Positions 7,442 through 14,133 of a stretch of DNA of 20,360 nucleotides are shown piece after piece. Numbering within the stretch: the stretch's first letter is position 1; the number at the start of each line of letters is the position of its first letter. Source of the stretch: Gammaproteobacteria bacterium (lineage in GTDB: Bacteria > Pseudomonadota > Gammaproteobacteria > GRL18). Below the pieces are notes generated by a model. It was not told where the DNA came from, did not search any database, and saw nothing but the letters and a program-made list of their open reading frames with translations. A program made the translations under genes and the position numbers. The DNA lies in assembly GCA_023144715.1 (NCBI GenBank), contig JAGLFC010000063.1, positions 1-20,360 of the forward strand, in the 5' to 3' direction.

Positions 7442-7750
7442 ATGTTAGTCACCTTTGATACTCAAGAAGTCGTAAATGAACTCAAAAATCATGGTTTGAC
7501 TGATGAACAAGCAAAAGTATTAACCAAAATACAAAAACAGGTTATTAATGAGTCTATAGACAATAGTTTAGCTAGTAAGGGAGATATTCAGGAGGCAAAA
7601 ACAGAATTAAAAGAGGACATTCAGACTTTTTATAATAATCAAAAAATAGAAAATGAGTTAATTAAATCACGGTTAGCACTTGTTGAAAAAACACAATGGA
7701 TCATTATTGCTGGCGTATTTGCCTTAGTGTTTAAATCATTTATTTTGTGA
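7442..7750 (+). CDS. DUF1640-like coiled-coil protein with C-terminal membrane anchor
   Basis: This 102-residue protein resembles the DUF1640 (CCDC90/MCUR1-like) family. It has the N-terminal FDTQEVVNELKNHGLTDEQA phrase, then a long charged helix (about 25-80) containing SLASKGDIQEAKTELKEDI, and a single hydrophobic helix (about 85-101) at the very C-terminus. It is probably anchored in the inner membrane by its tail with the coiled coil in the cytoplasm. Bacterial members have no settled function. The ribosome binding site AGGA (7431-7434) is seven bases before the ATG. It sits inside the tRNA-Pro element as its only apparently intact gene, so it may be cargo. Its stop codon overlaps the Shine-Dalgarno of a following stub gene at 7760. 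Confidence 0.75.
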   Translation: MLVTFDTQEVVNELKNHGLTDEQAKVLTKIQKQVINESIDNSLASKGDIQEAKTELKEDIQTFYNNQKIENELIKSRLALVEKTQWIIIAGVFALVFKSFIL

Positions 7751-7759
7751 GGTAATAAG

Positions 7760-7786
7760 ATGAAACCAGAAGATAGCAAAATGTAG
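7760..7786 (+). pseudogene. Eight-codon stub of a gene coupled to the DUF1640-like gene
   Basis: An ATG at 7760 has a good ribosome binding site (GAGG, 7749-7752) overlapping the stop codon of the preceding gene, as expected for the second gene of an operon. It encodes only MKPEDSKM before TAG at 7784-7786. Six bases further on an IS-end-like sequence begins. The simplest reading is a gene cut off near its start, whose remaining part may be the reading frame at 7842-8048 (a different frame). Confidence 0.4.
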
Positions 7787-7792
7787 CTTAAC

Positions 7793-7822
7793 TGAGGTGT
7801 CCAGAAAACCTTGACCACGTCA
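7793..7822. mobile_element. Possible solitary insertion-sequence end
   Basis: The stretch beginning TGAGGTGTCCAGAAAACCTT and ending GACCACGTCA has the look of an IS3-type terminal repeat: it starts with TG and contains TGTCC and TGACCA blocks. It lies exactly where a small gene is broken. No matching inverted end or transposase was found nearby, so at most a fragment is left. This is a weak call. Confidence 0.25.
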
Positions 7823-7841
7823 CTCTTGTGATGCTTATATA

Positions 7842-8048
7842 TTGGAACAAGAAGATAAGCAGGACAAAGAGCTTACCGCTAGTTTTATCAAACGATTGGA
7901 TAAGATTCAGATTGGTAAAATATCCGATATGAACAAAATATGTAAATTAATGGGGCTAATCTTACACCTGAAAGAAAATGAACAGATTAGTGAACAAGAA
8001 AGAAAAAGTGCTTTTGTTTTAATTGGTCGAGTCATGCAGAAAATTTAA
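7842..8048 (+). CDS. Hypothetical short frame, probably the 3' remnant of a broken gene
   Basis: I do not recognise this product. The frame begins at a TTG (7842) with no clear ribosome binding site and is open back to a TGA at 7812, inside the IS-end-like sequence. It encodes 68 charged, helical residues (for example KELTASFIKRLDKIQIGKIS and KENEQISEQERKSAFVLIGR), with no membrane helix or signal peptide. An internal ATG at 7929 would give a shorter product. Lack of a proper start and its position after an interrupted stub (7760-7786) suggest the C-terminal piece of a former element-borne gene. It may not be expressed. Confidence 0.4.
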   Translation: MEQEDKQDKELTASFIKRLDKIQIGKISDMNKICKLMGLILHLKENEQISEQERKSAFVLIGRVMQKI

Positions 8049-8145
8049 AAAGATTATTCTACCCTCTTGAATGGATAAAATAGGTAGGATTTTCCTTATC
8101 TTTTATTCTGATTATCTTTGAATTTGATAAAAAACCTTCTCAAAA

Positions 8146-8156
8146 GTGGCCCCAGA
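8146..8156 (+). repeat. Single 11-bp repeat, candidate integrase arm site (right)
   Basis: GTGGCCCCAGA matches the left tandem units at 7268-7289 (10 of 11 bases against the first) in the same orientation, and lies 54 bases from the CCA end of the intact tRNA-Pro. Together they flank the element as arm-type sites would. Confidence 0.45.
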
Positions 8157-8210
8157 GCAATATATTAATATTTGATTAATTTTACAATCTTCTGAAAGTG
8201 TTGATATAAT

Positions 8211-8287
8211 TGGTCGGGACAGAAAGATTCGAACTTTCGACCCCCAGCACCCCATGCTGGTGCGCTACCAGGCTGCGCTATGCCCCG
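8211..8287 (-). tRNA. tRNA-Pro (anticodon GGG)
   Basis: The complement folds as a complete 77-base tRNA. The acceptor stem CGGGGCA pairs with TGTCCCG (one G-T pair). The D arm is GCGC-AGCCTGGTA-GCGC, the anticodon arm CCAGC-ATGGGGT-GCTGG with GGG at 8253-8251, and the T arm GAAAG-TTCGAAT-CTTTC. The discriminator is A and CCA is encoded (8213-8211). The sequence closely resembles E. coli proL. Its 3' half is repeated in degraded form at 7101-7149, marking it as the target of an integrated element. A good promoter lies upstream. Confidence 0.96.
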
Positions 8288-8331
8288 ACTAAAGAAGAAT
8301 ATTTGGAATCAAACATTCTATCAAGATGCAC

Positions 8332-8360
8332 ATTATAATCATAGCCTAGTGCTATATCAA
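8332..8360 (-). promoter_or_regulatory. Sigma-70 type promoter of tRNA-Pro
   Basis: On the minus strand TTGATA (8360-8355) and an exact TATAAT (8337-8332) are separated by 17 bases. Transcription would start near 8325, giving a leader of about 38 bases before the tRNA 5' end at 8287, which is normal for RNase P processing. Confidence 0.7.
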
Positions 8361-8390
8361 GAATTATTTTCGTAAGTTGGTCAACAATAA

Positions 8391-8440
8391 TTGCTACATT
8401 TTGAAAAATAGTTTATAAAAGAGTTTTTAATATAAACTAT
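8391..8440 (+). promoter_or_regulatory. Candidate slyD promoter with overlapping inverted repeat
   Basis: TTGCTA (8391-8396) and TATAAA (8414-8419) are 17 bases apart. A perfect 10-bp inverted repeat, ATAGTTTATA (8408-8417) and TATAAACTAT (8431-8440), covers the -10 box. It could be an operator or a hairpin in the leader. AT-rich sequence makes promoter calls uncertain. Confidence 0.4.
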
Positions 8441-8460
8441 ATAAAGGTAGTGAGAACTCT

Positions 8461-9018
8461 ATGACAATTAAACAAGATCAAATTGTAGGCATTAAATACA
8501 CTGCAAAAGCAAATAATGAGGTGATTGATAACAATATGGAAGAAGAAGCCCCTTTGTTTTTTATGTATGGGCGTGCACAAATGATGCCGGGGCTTGAAAC
8601 TCGTATTGCAGAGATGAATATGGGTGATTCTGCTGAGTTTGAAATACCCACAGAAGAAGCTTATGGTGCTCATAATCCCGAGGCCATTCAATCCGTTCCT
8701 AAAGAACATTTAGCACATATTGATTTGCATGAAGGACTGGTTTTACAAGGACAAGGTGAACAGGGTGAGCCTGTTATGGTAGTGGTAAAAGAAATTAATG
8801 ATGATACAGTCCTCATGGATCATAATCATCCGATGGCTGGGCAAGATATTAGTTTTTCTGTTACTATTGATAGCATTCGTGATCCGAGTGACGAAGAAGT
8901 ACAACAAGGTGTTGCTGCTGAAAATCAACATCATCACGATCATAATCATGGTGAAGGTGGATGCTGTGGCGGTGGTCATGGTGATGCAGGTGATGAAAGT
9001 GGTTGTGGATGTCATTAA
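8461..9018 (+). CDS. slyD: SlyD-type FKBP peptidyl-prolyl isomerase, metal-binding tail
   Basis: SlyD is a cytoplasmic prolyl isomerase and chaperone; in E. coli it also binds nickel and helps hydrogenase maturation. Here the FKBP core (about 1-70 and 122-142) is split by the insert-in-flap chaperone domain (about 73-120). Signature phrases are GRAQMMPGLE, AYGAHNPEAIQSVP and DHNHPMAGQDISFSV (the family phrase is NHPLAG). The C-terminal tail after about residue 155 is rich in His and Cys: HHHDHNH, then GGCCGGGHG and CGCH at the end, as in metal-binding SlyD. Length is 185 residues (E. coli 196). A purine-rich AAAGG/GTGAG stretch precedes the ATG. It lies 15 bases upstream of the RDD gene and may be the first gene of that operon. 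Confidence 0.93.
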   Translation: MTIKQDQIVGIKYTAKANNEVIDNNMEEEAPLFFMYGRAQMMPGLETRIAEMNMGDSAEFEIPTEEAYGAHNPEAIQSVPKEHLAHIDLHEGLVLQGQGEQGEPVMVVVKEINDDTVLMDHNHPMAGQDISFSVTIDSIRDPSDEEVQQGVAAENQHHHDHNHGEGGCCGGGHGDAGDESGCGCH

Positions 9019-9033
9019 CCCTATATAATCATA

Positions 9034-9753
9034 ATGCTTGATACAATAAAAACGATTGAAACCCCTGAAGGGGTAGAACTTAAATTAACCTGCGTGAGTT
9101 TTTTTGCTCGTGGATGTGCATGGTTCTTGGATACCGCTTTTCAGGTGATAATTGTGGTGATTATTATTATTATATTGGTGCTTAATTTTAATAATGTTGG
9201 CAAGGGCTTATTCCTTATTATATTATTTGCTTTAAATTGGTTTTATCCCATTTTTTTTGAACTCTATAATCAAGGACAAACACCCGGTCAAGCAGTTATG
9301 AATATACAGGTATTATCAATTGATGGCACTTTAGTGAATTGGAAAGCTTCATTTATTAGAAACTTATTAAGAACCGTTGATTTTTTACCTTTTTTTTATA
9401 TTTTGGGTATTATTAGTATATTATTGAATAAAAACTTTCAACGTTTGGGTGACATAGTGGCTAATACTATTGTTGTGTATAAATGGGAATTAGACGATCA
9501 CATCGACATTAAAAAAGTGGATAGTATTGCACCTGCGATGACATTAAATGCCATAGAACAGCAGATGATTTTGAACTATGCTGAACGTTTCAATGATTTT
9601 TCAGCAGAACGAGCAGAAGAACTTGCCTTATTAGCAAAGCCACTGATTACACCAAGTGTACAAAAAGCATTTGAAAGACAGTCATCTAATGAAAAATATC
9701 CAGCCAGTAAACATTTATTAGCCATTGCTAACTATCTAATGGGACATAAATGA
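9034..9753 (+). CDS. RDD family membrane protein
   Basis: RDD proteins are small membrane proteins named for conserved Arg-Asp-Asp residues. Here R26 and D33 lie in ARGCAWFLD and a later Asp, D140, in LGDIVA; TPGQ (83-86) is also typical. Hydrophobic helices lie at about 34-52, 57-75 and 117-132. The C-terminal 85 residues are a soluble helical extension, FNDFSAERAEELALLAKPL and onward, as in gammaproteobacterial members found in MoxR-type loci. No Shine-Dalgarno is visible before the ATG; instead TATAAT (9024-9029) sits only four bases upstream. The N-terminal phrase LDTIKTIETPEGVEL is conserved in this subgroup, which supports the start. The stop overlaps the next start (ATGA), so the two are coupled. 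Confidence 0.88.
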   Translation: MLDTIKTIETPEGVELKLTCVSFFARGCAWFLDTAFQVIIVVIIIIILVLNFNNVGKGLFLIILFALNWFYPIFFELYNQGQTPGQAVMNIQVLSIDGTLVNWKASFIRNLLRTVDFLPFFYILGIISILLNKNFQRLGDIVANTIVVYKWELDDHIDIKKVDSIAPAMTLNAIEQQMILNYAERFNDFSAERAEELALLAKPLITPSVQKAFERQSSNEKYPASKHLLAIANYLMGHK

Positions 9754-10784
9754 ATCAAGCTCAATTTATTGCTCAACATGAACAGCAATGGCTTATTTTG
9801 GAAGCATTAATTCGTCCTATGCTTATTCAGCCCAATGATTTTTTTCAAGAAAAAATTAGGGCATTAGAACCGAAATTAATTCAGGATGCTGATTTTTCTT
9901 CTTTATATCGTAAAGTTTGCCAACATCTATCATTAGCACAATCCAGATATTATAGCCCTTATTTAATCAAACGTTTAAGCCTCTTAGTGGAACAGGCACA
10001 TCAGGTGTTTTATAATTTTGAGCAGACTTATGCTAAGAATAATGTGTTTAATGCTGTATGGATATTTTTTAGTCAAACATTTCCGCAAACAGTACGCAAT
10101 GAGATCAAGTGGTTATGGCTTTCATCACTCTTTTTTTTCCTACCTTTATTTTTCATGATTTTTATTATTCAAATATGGCCAGAATTTGTCTTTCGTATTA
10201 TTAACCCTACAATTGTGCAAAGCATAGAAGAAATGTATGATCCTCAGTTAACTCATATTGGTCGTGAACGAGAAGCAGGCTCTGATATCATGATGTTTGG
10301 TTTTTATATTTTCAATAATACAAGCATTGGTTTTCGCACCTTTGCAACAGGACTATTTTTAGGTGTCGGGAGTATTTTTACATTATTGTTTAATGGCTTA
10401 TATATTGGTGCAATTGCAGGACATTTGACTTCTATAGGCTATAGTAGTACGTTTTGGTCATTTGTGTCTGGACATAGTGCTATAGAATTAACAGCGATTG
10501 CTTTGAGTGGTGCGGCAGGTTTAAAAATGGGTTTTTCACTCTTAATACCAGGACGTAAAAGTCGTTATCAGTCATTATTAGATGCGGCTAAAATCAGTGT
10601 TAAAATAATGGTAGGTGCAATGTTTATGTTTTTTATTGCTGCCTTTATTGAGGCATTTTGGTCTTCTTCAAAAATGATTCCTATTTATATTAAATATATT
10701 GTGGGTATCAGCCTATGGATTTTGATGTGTTTATACTTTATTTCTGTAGGACATACTCGAAATAAAGCTTCTAATGAAACTTGA
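9750..10784 (+). CDS. Stage II sporulation protein M-like membrane protein (SpoIIM/DUF95)
   Basis: Despite the family name this has nothing to do with sporulation here: such proteins are common in non-sporulating Gram-negatives within MoxR/DUF58 loci. The first 110 residues are a soluble helical region. Membrane helices follow at about 122-143, 195-228, 245-266, 282-302 and 315-333. The family signature is clear at 186-225, with NNTSIGFRTFATGLFLG and then FNGLYIGAIAGHL, and again at 241-257, GHSAIELTAIALSGAAG. Length 344 is usual. It overlaps the RDD gene by four bases and the DUF4129 gene by eleven, so all three are translated as one unit. The exact function is unknown; a role in envelope integrity or protein assembly with a MoxR ATPase is inferred from the family context. 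Confidence 0.9.
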   Translation: MNQAQFIAQHEQQWLILEALIRPMLIQPNDFFQEKIRALEPKLIQDADFSSLYRKVCQHLSLAQSRYYSPYLIKRLSLLVEQAHQVFYNFEQTYAKNNVFNAVWIFFSQTFPQTVRNEIKWLWLSSLFFFLPLFFMIFIIQIWPEFVFRIINPTIVQSIEEMYDPQLTHIGREREAGSDIMMFGFYIFNNTSIGFRTFATGLFLGVGSIFTLLFNGLYIGAIAGHLTSIGYSSTFWSFVSGHSAIELTAIALSGAAGLKMGFSLLIPGRKSRYQSLLDAAKISVKIMVGAMFMFFIAAFIEAFWSSSKMIPIYIKYIVGISLWILMCLYFISVGHTRNKASNET

Positions 10785-12330
10785 ACAGTTAACCTTAGAA
10801 ATTAGACCAAGAAATCCATGGGAAGTAATGGATCTTGCAGTGCGTTTGGTTATGTCTCATAAGGCTTTATTAGTAACTACTTGGATGGTGATTATTTTTC
10901 CTATATTGGTCATTATTAATCTAGTGTTATTAAAGGAGCATCCTCTTTTGGCATTTGTATTGATTTGGTTTTTGAAACCACTTTATGATCGTCTTCTCTT
11001 ATTTGTGTTGTCTCGTGTGATCTTTTCAGAAAAAACAACATTGCAAGATGTTTTGAATGCAGTGCCTCGCTTATTCAATACCAGTCTATTTTCTTCTTTA
11101 ACGTTTTATAGATTCGATGTTAGGCGTGCCTTTGTTTTACCAGTGCGACAATTAGAAGGATTAACAGGTCAATCTCAAAAAGAACGTATTCATGTATTAC
11201 AAAAATCTGATAATAAGGAAGATACATTTTTTATACTCTGTTTTCATTTAGAAGTCCTCCTTTCTTATGGATTCATTGCGTTATTACTAATAATGCTACC
11301 CAAAGATATTGCTATACAAGGAGCAGAGTCTATTTTTTTCAATGAAGAACCCACTTTATTATTCAATAGCATATTAATGTGTGGATATATTATCAGCCTT
11401 ATATTAGTAGAAACAATTTATGTGGCAGGCGGTTTTATTTTGTATCTGAATCGGCGTATTATTCTTGAAGGCTGGGATATTGAACAGGTGTTTTTACAAT
11501 TAGCACAACGTCAGAAAGACATTAAAATACAATGCCATTCTTTTGTTGTATTGTGTGTAGGTGTGCTATGTTTTTTATTAAGTACTACTTTTAGTATGGA
11601 TATTCATGCCATGCAACAGAATAATATAACGGATTATCAAACCATTATACCGGCTATAAATCCAGTAAAATTAGCACCTAATGCTTCTAAACAAGTGATT
11701 ACATCCGTTATGGATGATCCTATTTTTAATACTGTTAAAGAAGTTCAAATATTAGAATATATTCGGGATAAAAAACAGCCTAATTCAGACCGTAATGTTG
11801 AATGGCTCAGAAATTTTATAAAATGGATGGTTAAAATTTTAGCTGTTATCTTGAAAATAGTGCTTTGGGTACTTGTTTTTATTGCTATAATTTTATTAAT
11901 AAAATATCGACATCGCTTGTTTGTCGGGTTTGGCTCAACAATAGATTCTAAAAAAACCAAGCCAGACATTTTATTTGGCTTGGATGTCAGAAAAGAATCT
12001 TTACCTAATAATATTATTGAACAGGTTTTAAAGCTTTATCATGCTCAAAAGTATCGTGATGCAATGGCACTTCTTTATCGTGCCACACTTTCTAAATTGG
12101 TACAAGAATATCATTTTGATTTAAAAAAAGGGGCAACAGAAGGGGACTGTTTGAATCTGGTGGTCAAAGAATTGCCAATACCCACACAAGAAGAGCGTGA
12201 TTACTTTACAGAACTGACTAAAACATGGCAATTAACCGCTTATGCCCATCAAACACTTTCTGAAAAGAAAATAAAGTGTTTATGTCGCGATTGGTCTTTA
12301 TTTTATAAAGAGGATAACGATCATGAATAA
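10774..12330 (+). CDS. DUF4129 domain membrane protein
   Basis: This 518-residue membrane protein has a multi-helix N-terminal part (helices near 33-52, 58-78, 153-175, 197-225 and 256-272), a loop of about 80 residues facing the periplasm, a further helix at about 352-377, and a C-terminal cytoplasmic DUF4129 domain (about 415-505). In that domain DAMALLYRATLSKL, the TEGDC element (455-459) and TKTWQLTAYA (482-491) match the family pattern. No catalytic function is known. It sits in the expected order SpoIIM, DUF4129, DUF4350 and overlaps both neighbours. The start is the ATG within the end of the SpoIIM gene; MKLEQLTLEIRPRNPWEVMD resembles the N-terminus of relatives. Confidence 0.85.
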   Translation: MKLEQLTLEIRPRNPWEVMDLAVRLVMSHKALLVTTWMVIIFPILVIINLVLLKEHPLLAFVLIWFLKPLYDRLLLFVLSRVIFSEKTTLQDVLNAVPRLFNTSLFSSLTFYRFDVRRAFVLPVRQLEGLTGQSQKERIHVLQKSDNKEDTFFILCFHLEVLLSYGFIALLLIMLPKDIAIQGAESIFFNEEPTLLFNSILMCGYIISLILVETIYVAGGFILYLNRRIILEGWDIEQVFLQLAQRQKDIKIQCHSFVVLCVGVLCFLLSTTFSMDIHAMQQNNITDYQTIIPAINPVKLAPNASKQVITSVMDDPIFNTVKEVQILEYIRDKKQPNSDRNVEWLRNFIKWMVKILAVILKIVLWVLVFIAIILLIKYRHRLFVGFGSTIDSKKTKPDILFGLDVRKESLPNNIIEQVLKLYHAQKYRDAMALLYRATLSKLVQEYHFDLKKGATEGDCLNLVVKELPIPTQEERDYFTELTKTWQLTAYAHQTLSEKKIKCLCRDWSLFYKEDNDHE

Positions 12331-13615
12331 AAGAAGGAAAATTGCATTATCTTTGGTGCTTCTTGCTGTATTATTAATAGGCTATTGGTTTTATAATAAT
12401 TATAATTGGGTGACAGAAAAACAAACTATTGGCTTTCAAGGTTTAGCGAAAAAAAATCACTTATTAGCAGCCGATTTTTTTCTGAGAAAGATGGGGATCA
12501 GTACTCATCAAATTAATAATTGGAGTGAATTTCGTGATTTGCCCTCAAGCAAGCATACTTTATTGATTACAACACAAACAACCATTAATCTTATTATTAT
12601 GGGATTTCGTTTGACTCAATCTGATGATTTATTTTCAAATAAAAAAAGCACCTTACCGCTTGAAAGATCCACAAACAATAGTACTCATAAAAAATGGGTA
12701 CAACCGTTATTAGCTTGGGTTGAATCAGGAGGTCATATTATTATTGAAGCAAAATATTTATTTAAGGGTGCGAGTGACATAGAAAGTACTGTAACAAGTT
12801 CAGCACTGTCTTTAAGCAAAGAATTATTGAATGACTGGTCTTTATTTAGTACCTATCATGATGTTGTAAATAATGATCTTCCTATACCGTTTTTTTTAAA
12901 TGATACAGAAAATAAAAAAGCTATTAATGTTAATTTTCCCTATGATATAACGTTGATGCGTACTCCTTCAGATAAGCCTCTTTCTTCAGATAAAATACCA
13001 ATATGGACAATAAATGATGATACTGCTCAATATCTTATGCAGTTTTCAGTAGGGAAGGGTTTATTGACAGTACTGACATCTACAAGTATGTTTAAAAATC
13101 GTGCCATAGACGATTATGATCATGCTCAATTTTTACATTATTTAGTACAATTACCTGAACATGATGCGGGTGTTTGGTTAATTAATGTAGATGATATACC
13201 ATCACTTTGGCAGTGGTTATGGAATAATGCTTGGATGATTATCTTGAGTGTAGTCTGCTTATTATTTTTATGGCTATGGCGTGTACCTTTTCGTTTTGGA
13301 CCTGTATTGAATGACATCCCACTAGAACGCCGCCGTTTATTAGAGCATATTAAAGCAAGTGGCTATTATCATTGGGATAATAATGAAGCATCTTATTTAT
13401 TAAAACAAGTACAACAGCGTTTGTGGGGACAAATCAGAAGAATGCACCCCTCTATACCACAAAATGATCGTTTACATGCTTATCAAATGCTATCCGATCT
13501 TACGGGTATTAAACAAACATTGATACAAAAAGCCTTGCTCAAAGAAGAAACAATCAGCGATTCTCAATTTACAGAAAAAATACAGATGCTGGAATTGATT
13601 AGAGCAAAATTATAA
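12323..13615 (+). CDS. DUF4350 domain protein
   Basis: This 430-residue protein has an N-terminal membrane helix (about 7-24), a large extracytoplasmic DUF4350 domain (about 40-285) of the type that resembles glutamine-amidotransferase or GldG-like folds, a second helix (about 300-320), and a C-terminal cytoplasmic tail. Visible family features are the opening phrase GLAKKNHLLAADFFLRKMG (40-58), TLLITT (75-80), WVESGGHIIIEA (131-142) and VGKGLLTVLTS. After the second helix comes RFGPVLNDIPLERRRLLEHI, common in this family. It overlaps the DUF4129 gene by eight bases and ends the plus-strand cluster. In most gammaproteobacteria a MoxR-type ATPase and a DUF58 protein follow; here the next gene is an unrelated minus-strand one. 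Confidence 0.85.
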   Translation: MNKRRKIALSLVLLAVLLIGYWFYNNYNWVTEKQTIGFQGLAKKNHLLAADFFLRKMGISTHQINNWSEFRDLPSSKHTLLITTQTTINLIIMGFRLTQSDDLFSNKKSTLPLERSTNNSTHKKWVQPLLAWVESGGHIIIEAKYLFKGASDIESTVTSSALSLSKELLNDWSLFSTYHDVVNNDLPIPFFLNDTENKKAINVNFPYDITLMRTPSDKPLSSDKIPIWTINDDTAQYLMQFSVGKGLLTVLTSTSMFKNRAIDDYDHAQFLHYLVQLPEHDAGVWLINVDDIPSLWQWLWNNAWMIILSVVCLLFLWLWRVPFRFGPVLNDIPLERRRLLEHIKASGYYHWDNNEASYLLKQVQQRLWGQIRRMHPSIPQNDRLHAYQMLSDLTGIKQTLIQKALLKEETISDSQFTEKIQMLELIRAKL

Positions 13616-13650
13616 ACAATTAAAAAATCATCAACTTTATTTATTGTTAC

Positions 13651-14052
13651 TTATTCTATAGAACGAAATTGCTTCAACTCATTTAATAACCAATTTTTTG
13701 ATTTTATCTTCTCTTTATTAGGACACTGAACCGTATAATATTTCCGACTTATTGTGCTTTTAGTTGCTGAATAGTGGATAAAATCTTCAGCACTTTTTAT
13801 GTCATCTTTAAAATAATTATATTTTTTTTGAATATGTTGACGGCTTTGTATGCCTGAATAATAAGTACCATTTCGATTAAATTGACAGGCACTTTTTGCA
13901 ATAAAGTTAAGAAGATGGTCTATTTCATGTTGTTGTTTGATGGGAATATCAGCAAAGCTACTATTGATTAATAATAAAGCACTGTTTAAGCTGATAAGTA
14001 ATATAAAAAGTGCTTTATTTTTTTTAAATATTTTAAATTTATATATAATCAT
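13651..14052 (-). CDS. DUF5329-like secreted protein
   Basis: This 133-residue protein carries a long signal peptide (about 1-35: basic start with KIFKKNK, hydrophobic core ALFILLISLNSALLLI, then SSFA before D36). The mature part matches the DUF5329 pattern: EIDHLLNFIAKSACQFNRNG (43-62), YSGIQSRQHIQKKY, SAEDFIHYSATKSTISRKYY, and a final WLLNELKQFR. Two cysteines, C56 and C109, are probably disulfide-bonded in the periplasm. Function of the family is unknown. AGGA (complement of 14063-14066) lies ten bases before the ATG. It is convergent with the DUF4350 gene, 35 bases apart with no clear terminator between, and divergent from the AI-2E family gene across 81 bases. Confidence 0.78.
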   Translation of the reverse strand: MIIYKFKIFKKNKALFILLISLNSALLLINSSFADIPIKQQHEIDHLLNFIAKSACQFNRNGTYYSGIQSRQHIQKKYNYFKDDIKSAEDFIHYSATKSTISRKYYTVQCPNKEKIKSKNWLLNELKQFRSIE

Positions 14053-14133
14053 TATTAAATTATCCTATTTTATATTGATGGGTGACGCTATACTTACTTT
14101 ATATAATAAATACCATTCATTTAAGAGATTATT

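Noticed and set aside
8054..8090. CTACC...GGTAG inverted pair followed by TTTT
   Set aside because: A 5-bp stem with a long loop is too weak to call a terminator.
8743..9015. Open frame antisense to the slyD 3' end, rich in Met and Thr
   Set aside because: It is the mirror of the His/Cys-rich metal-binding tail codons of slyD; composition is unnatural and there is no ribosome binding site.
8798..9028. Hydrophobic plus-strand frame overlapping slyD
   Set aside because: Frame-shifted reading of the same His/Asp-rich codons; slyD explains the sequence fully.
11745..11969. Open frame antisense to the DUF4129 gene
   Set aside because: Contained within a well-supported coding region; no ribosome binding site or family resemblance.
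13616..13650. Terminator between the convergent DUF4350 and DUF5329 genes
   Set aside because: Only weak ACAAT/ATTGT pairing is possible in AT-rich sequence; no GC stem followed by a T run.
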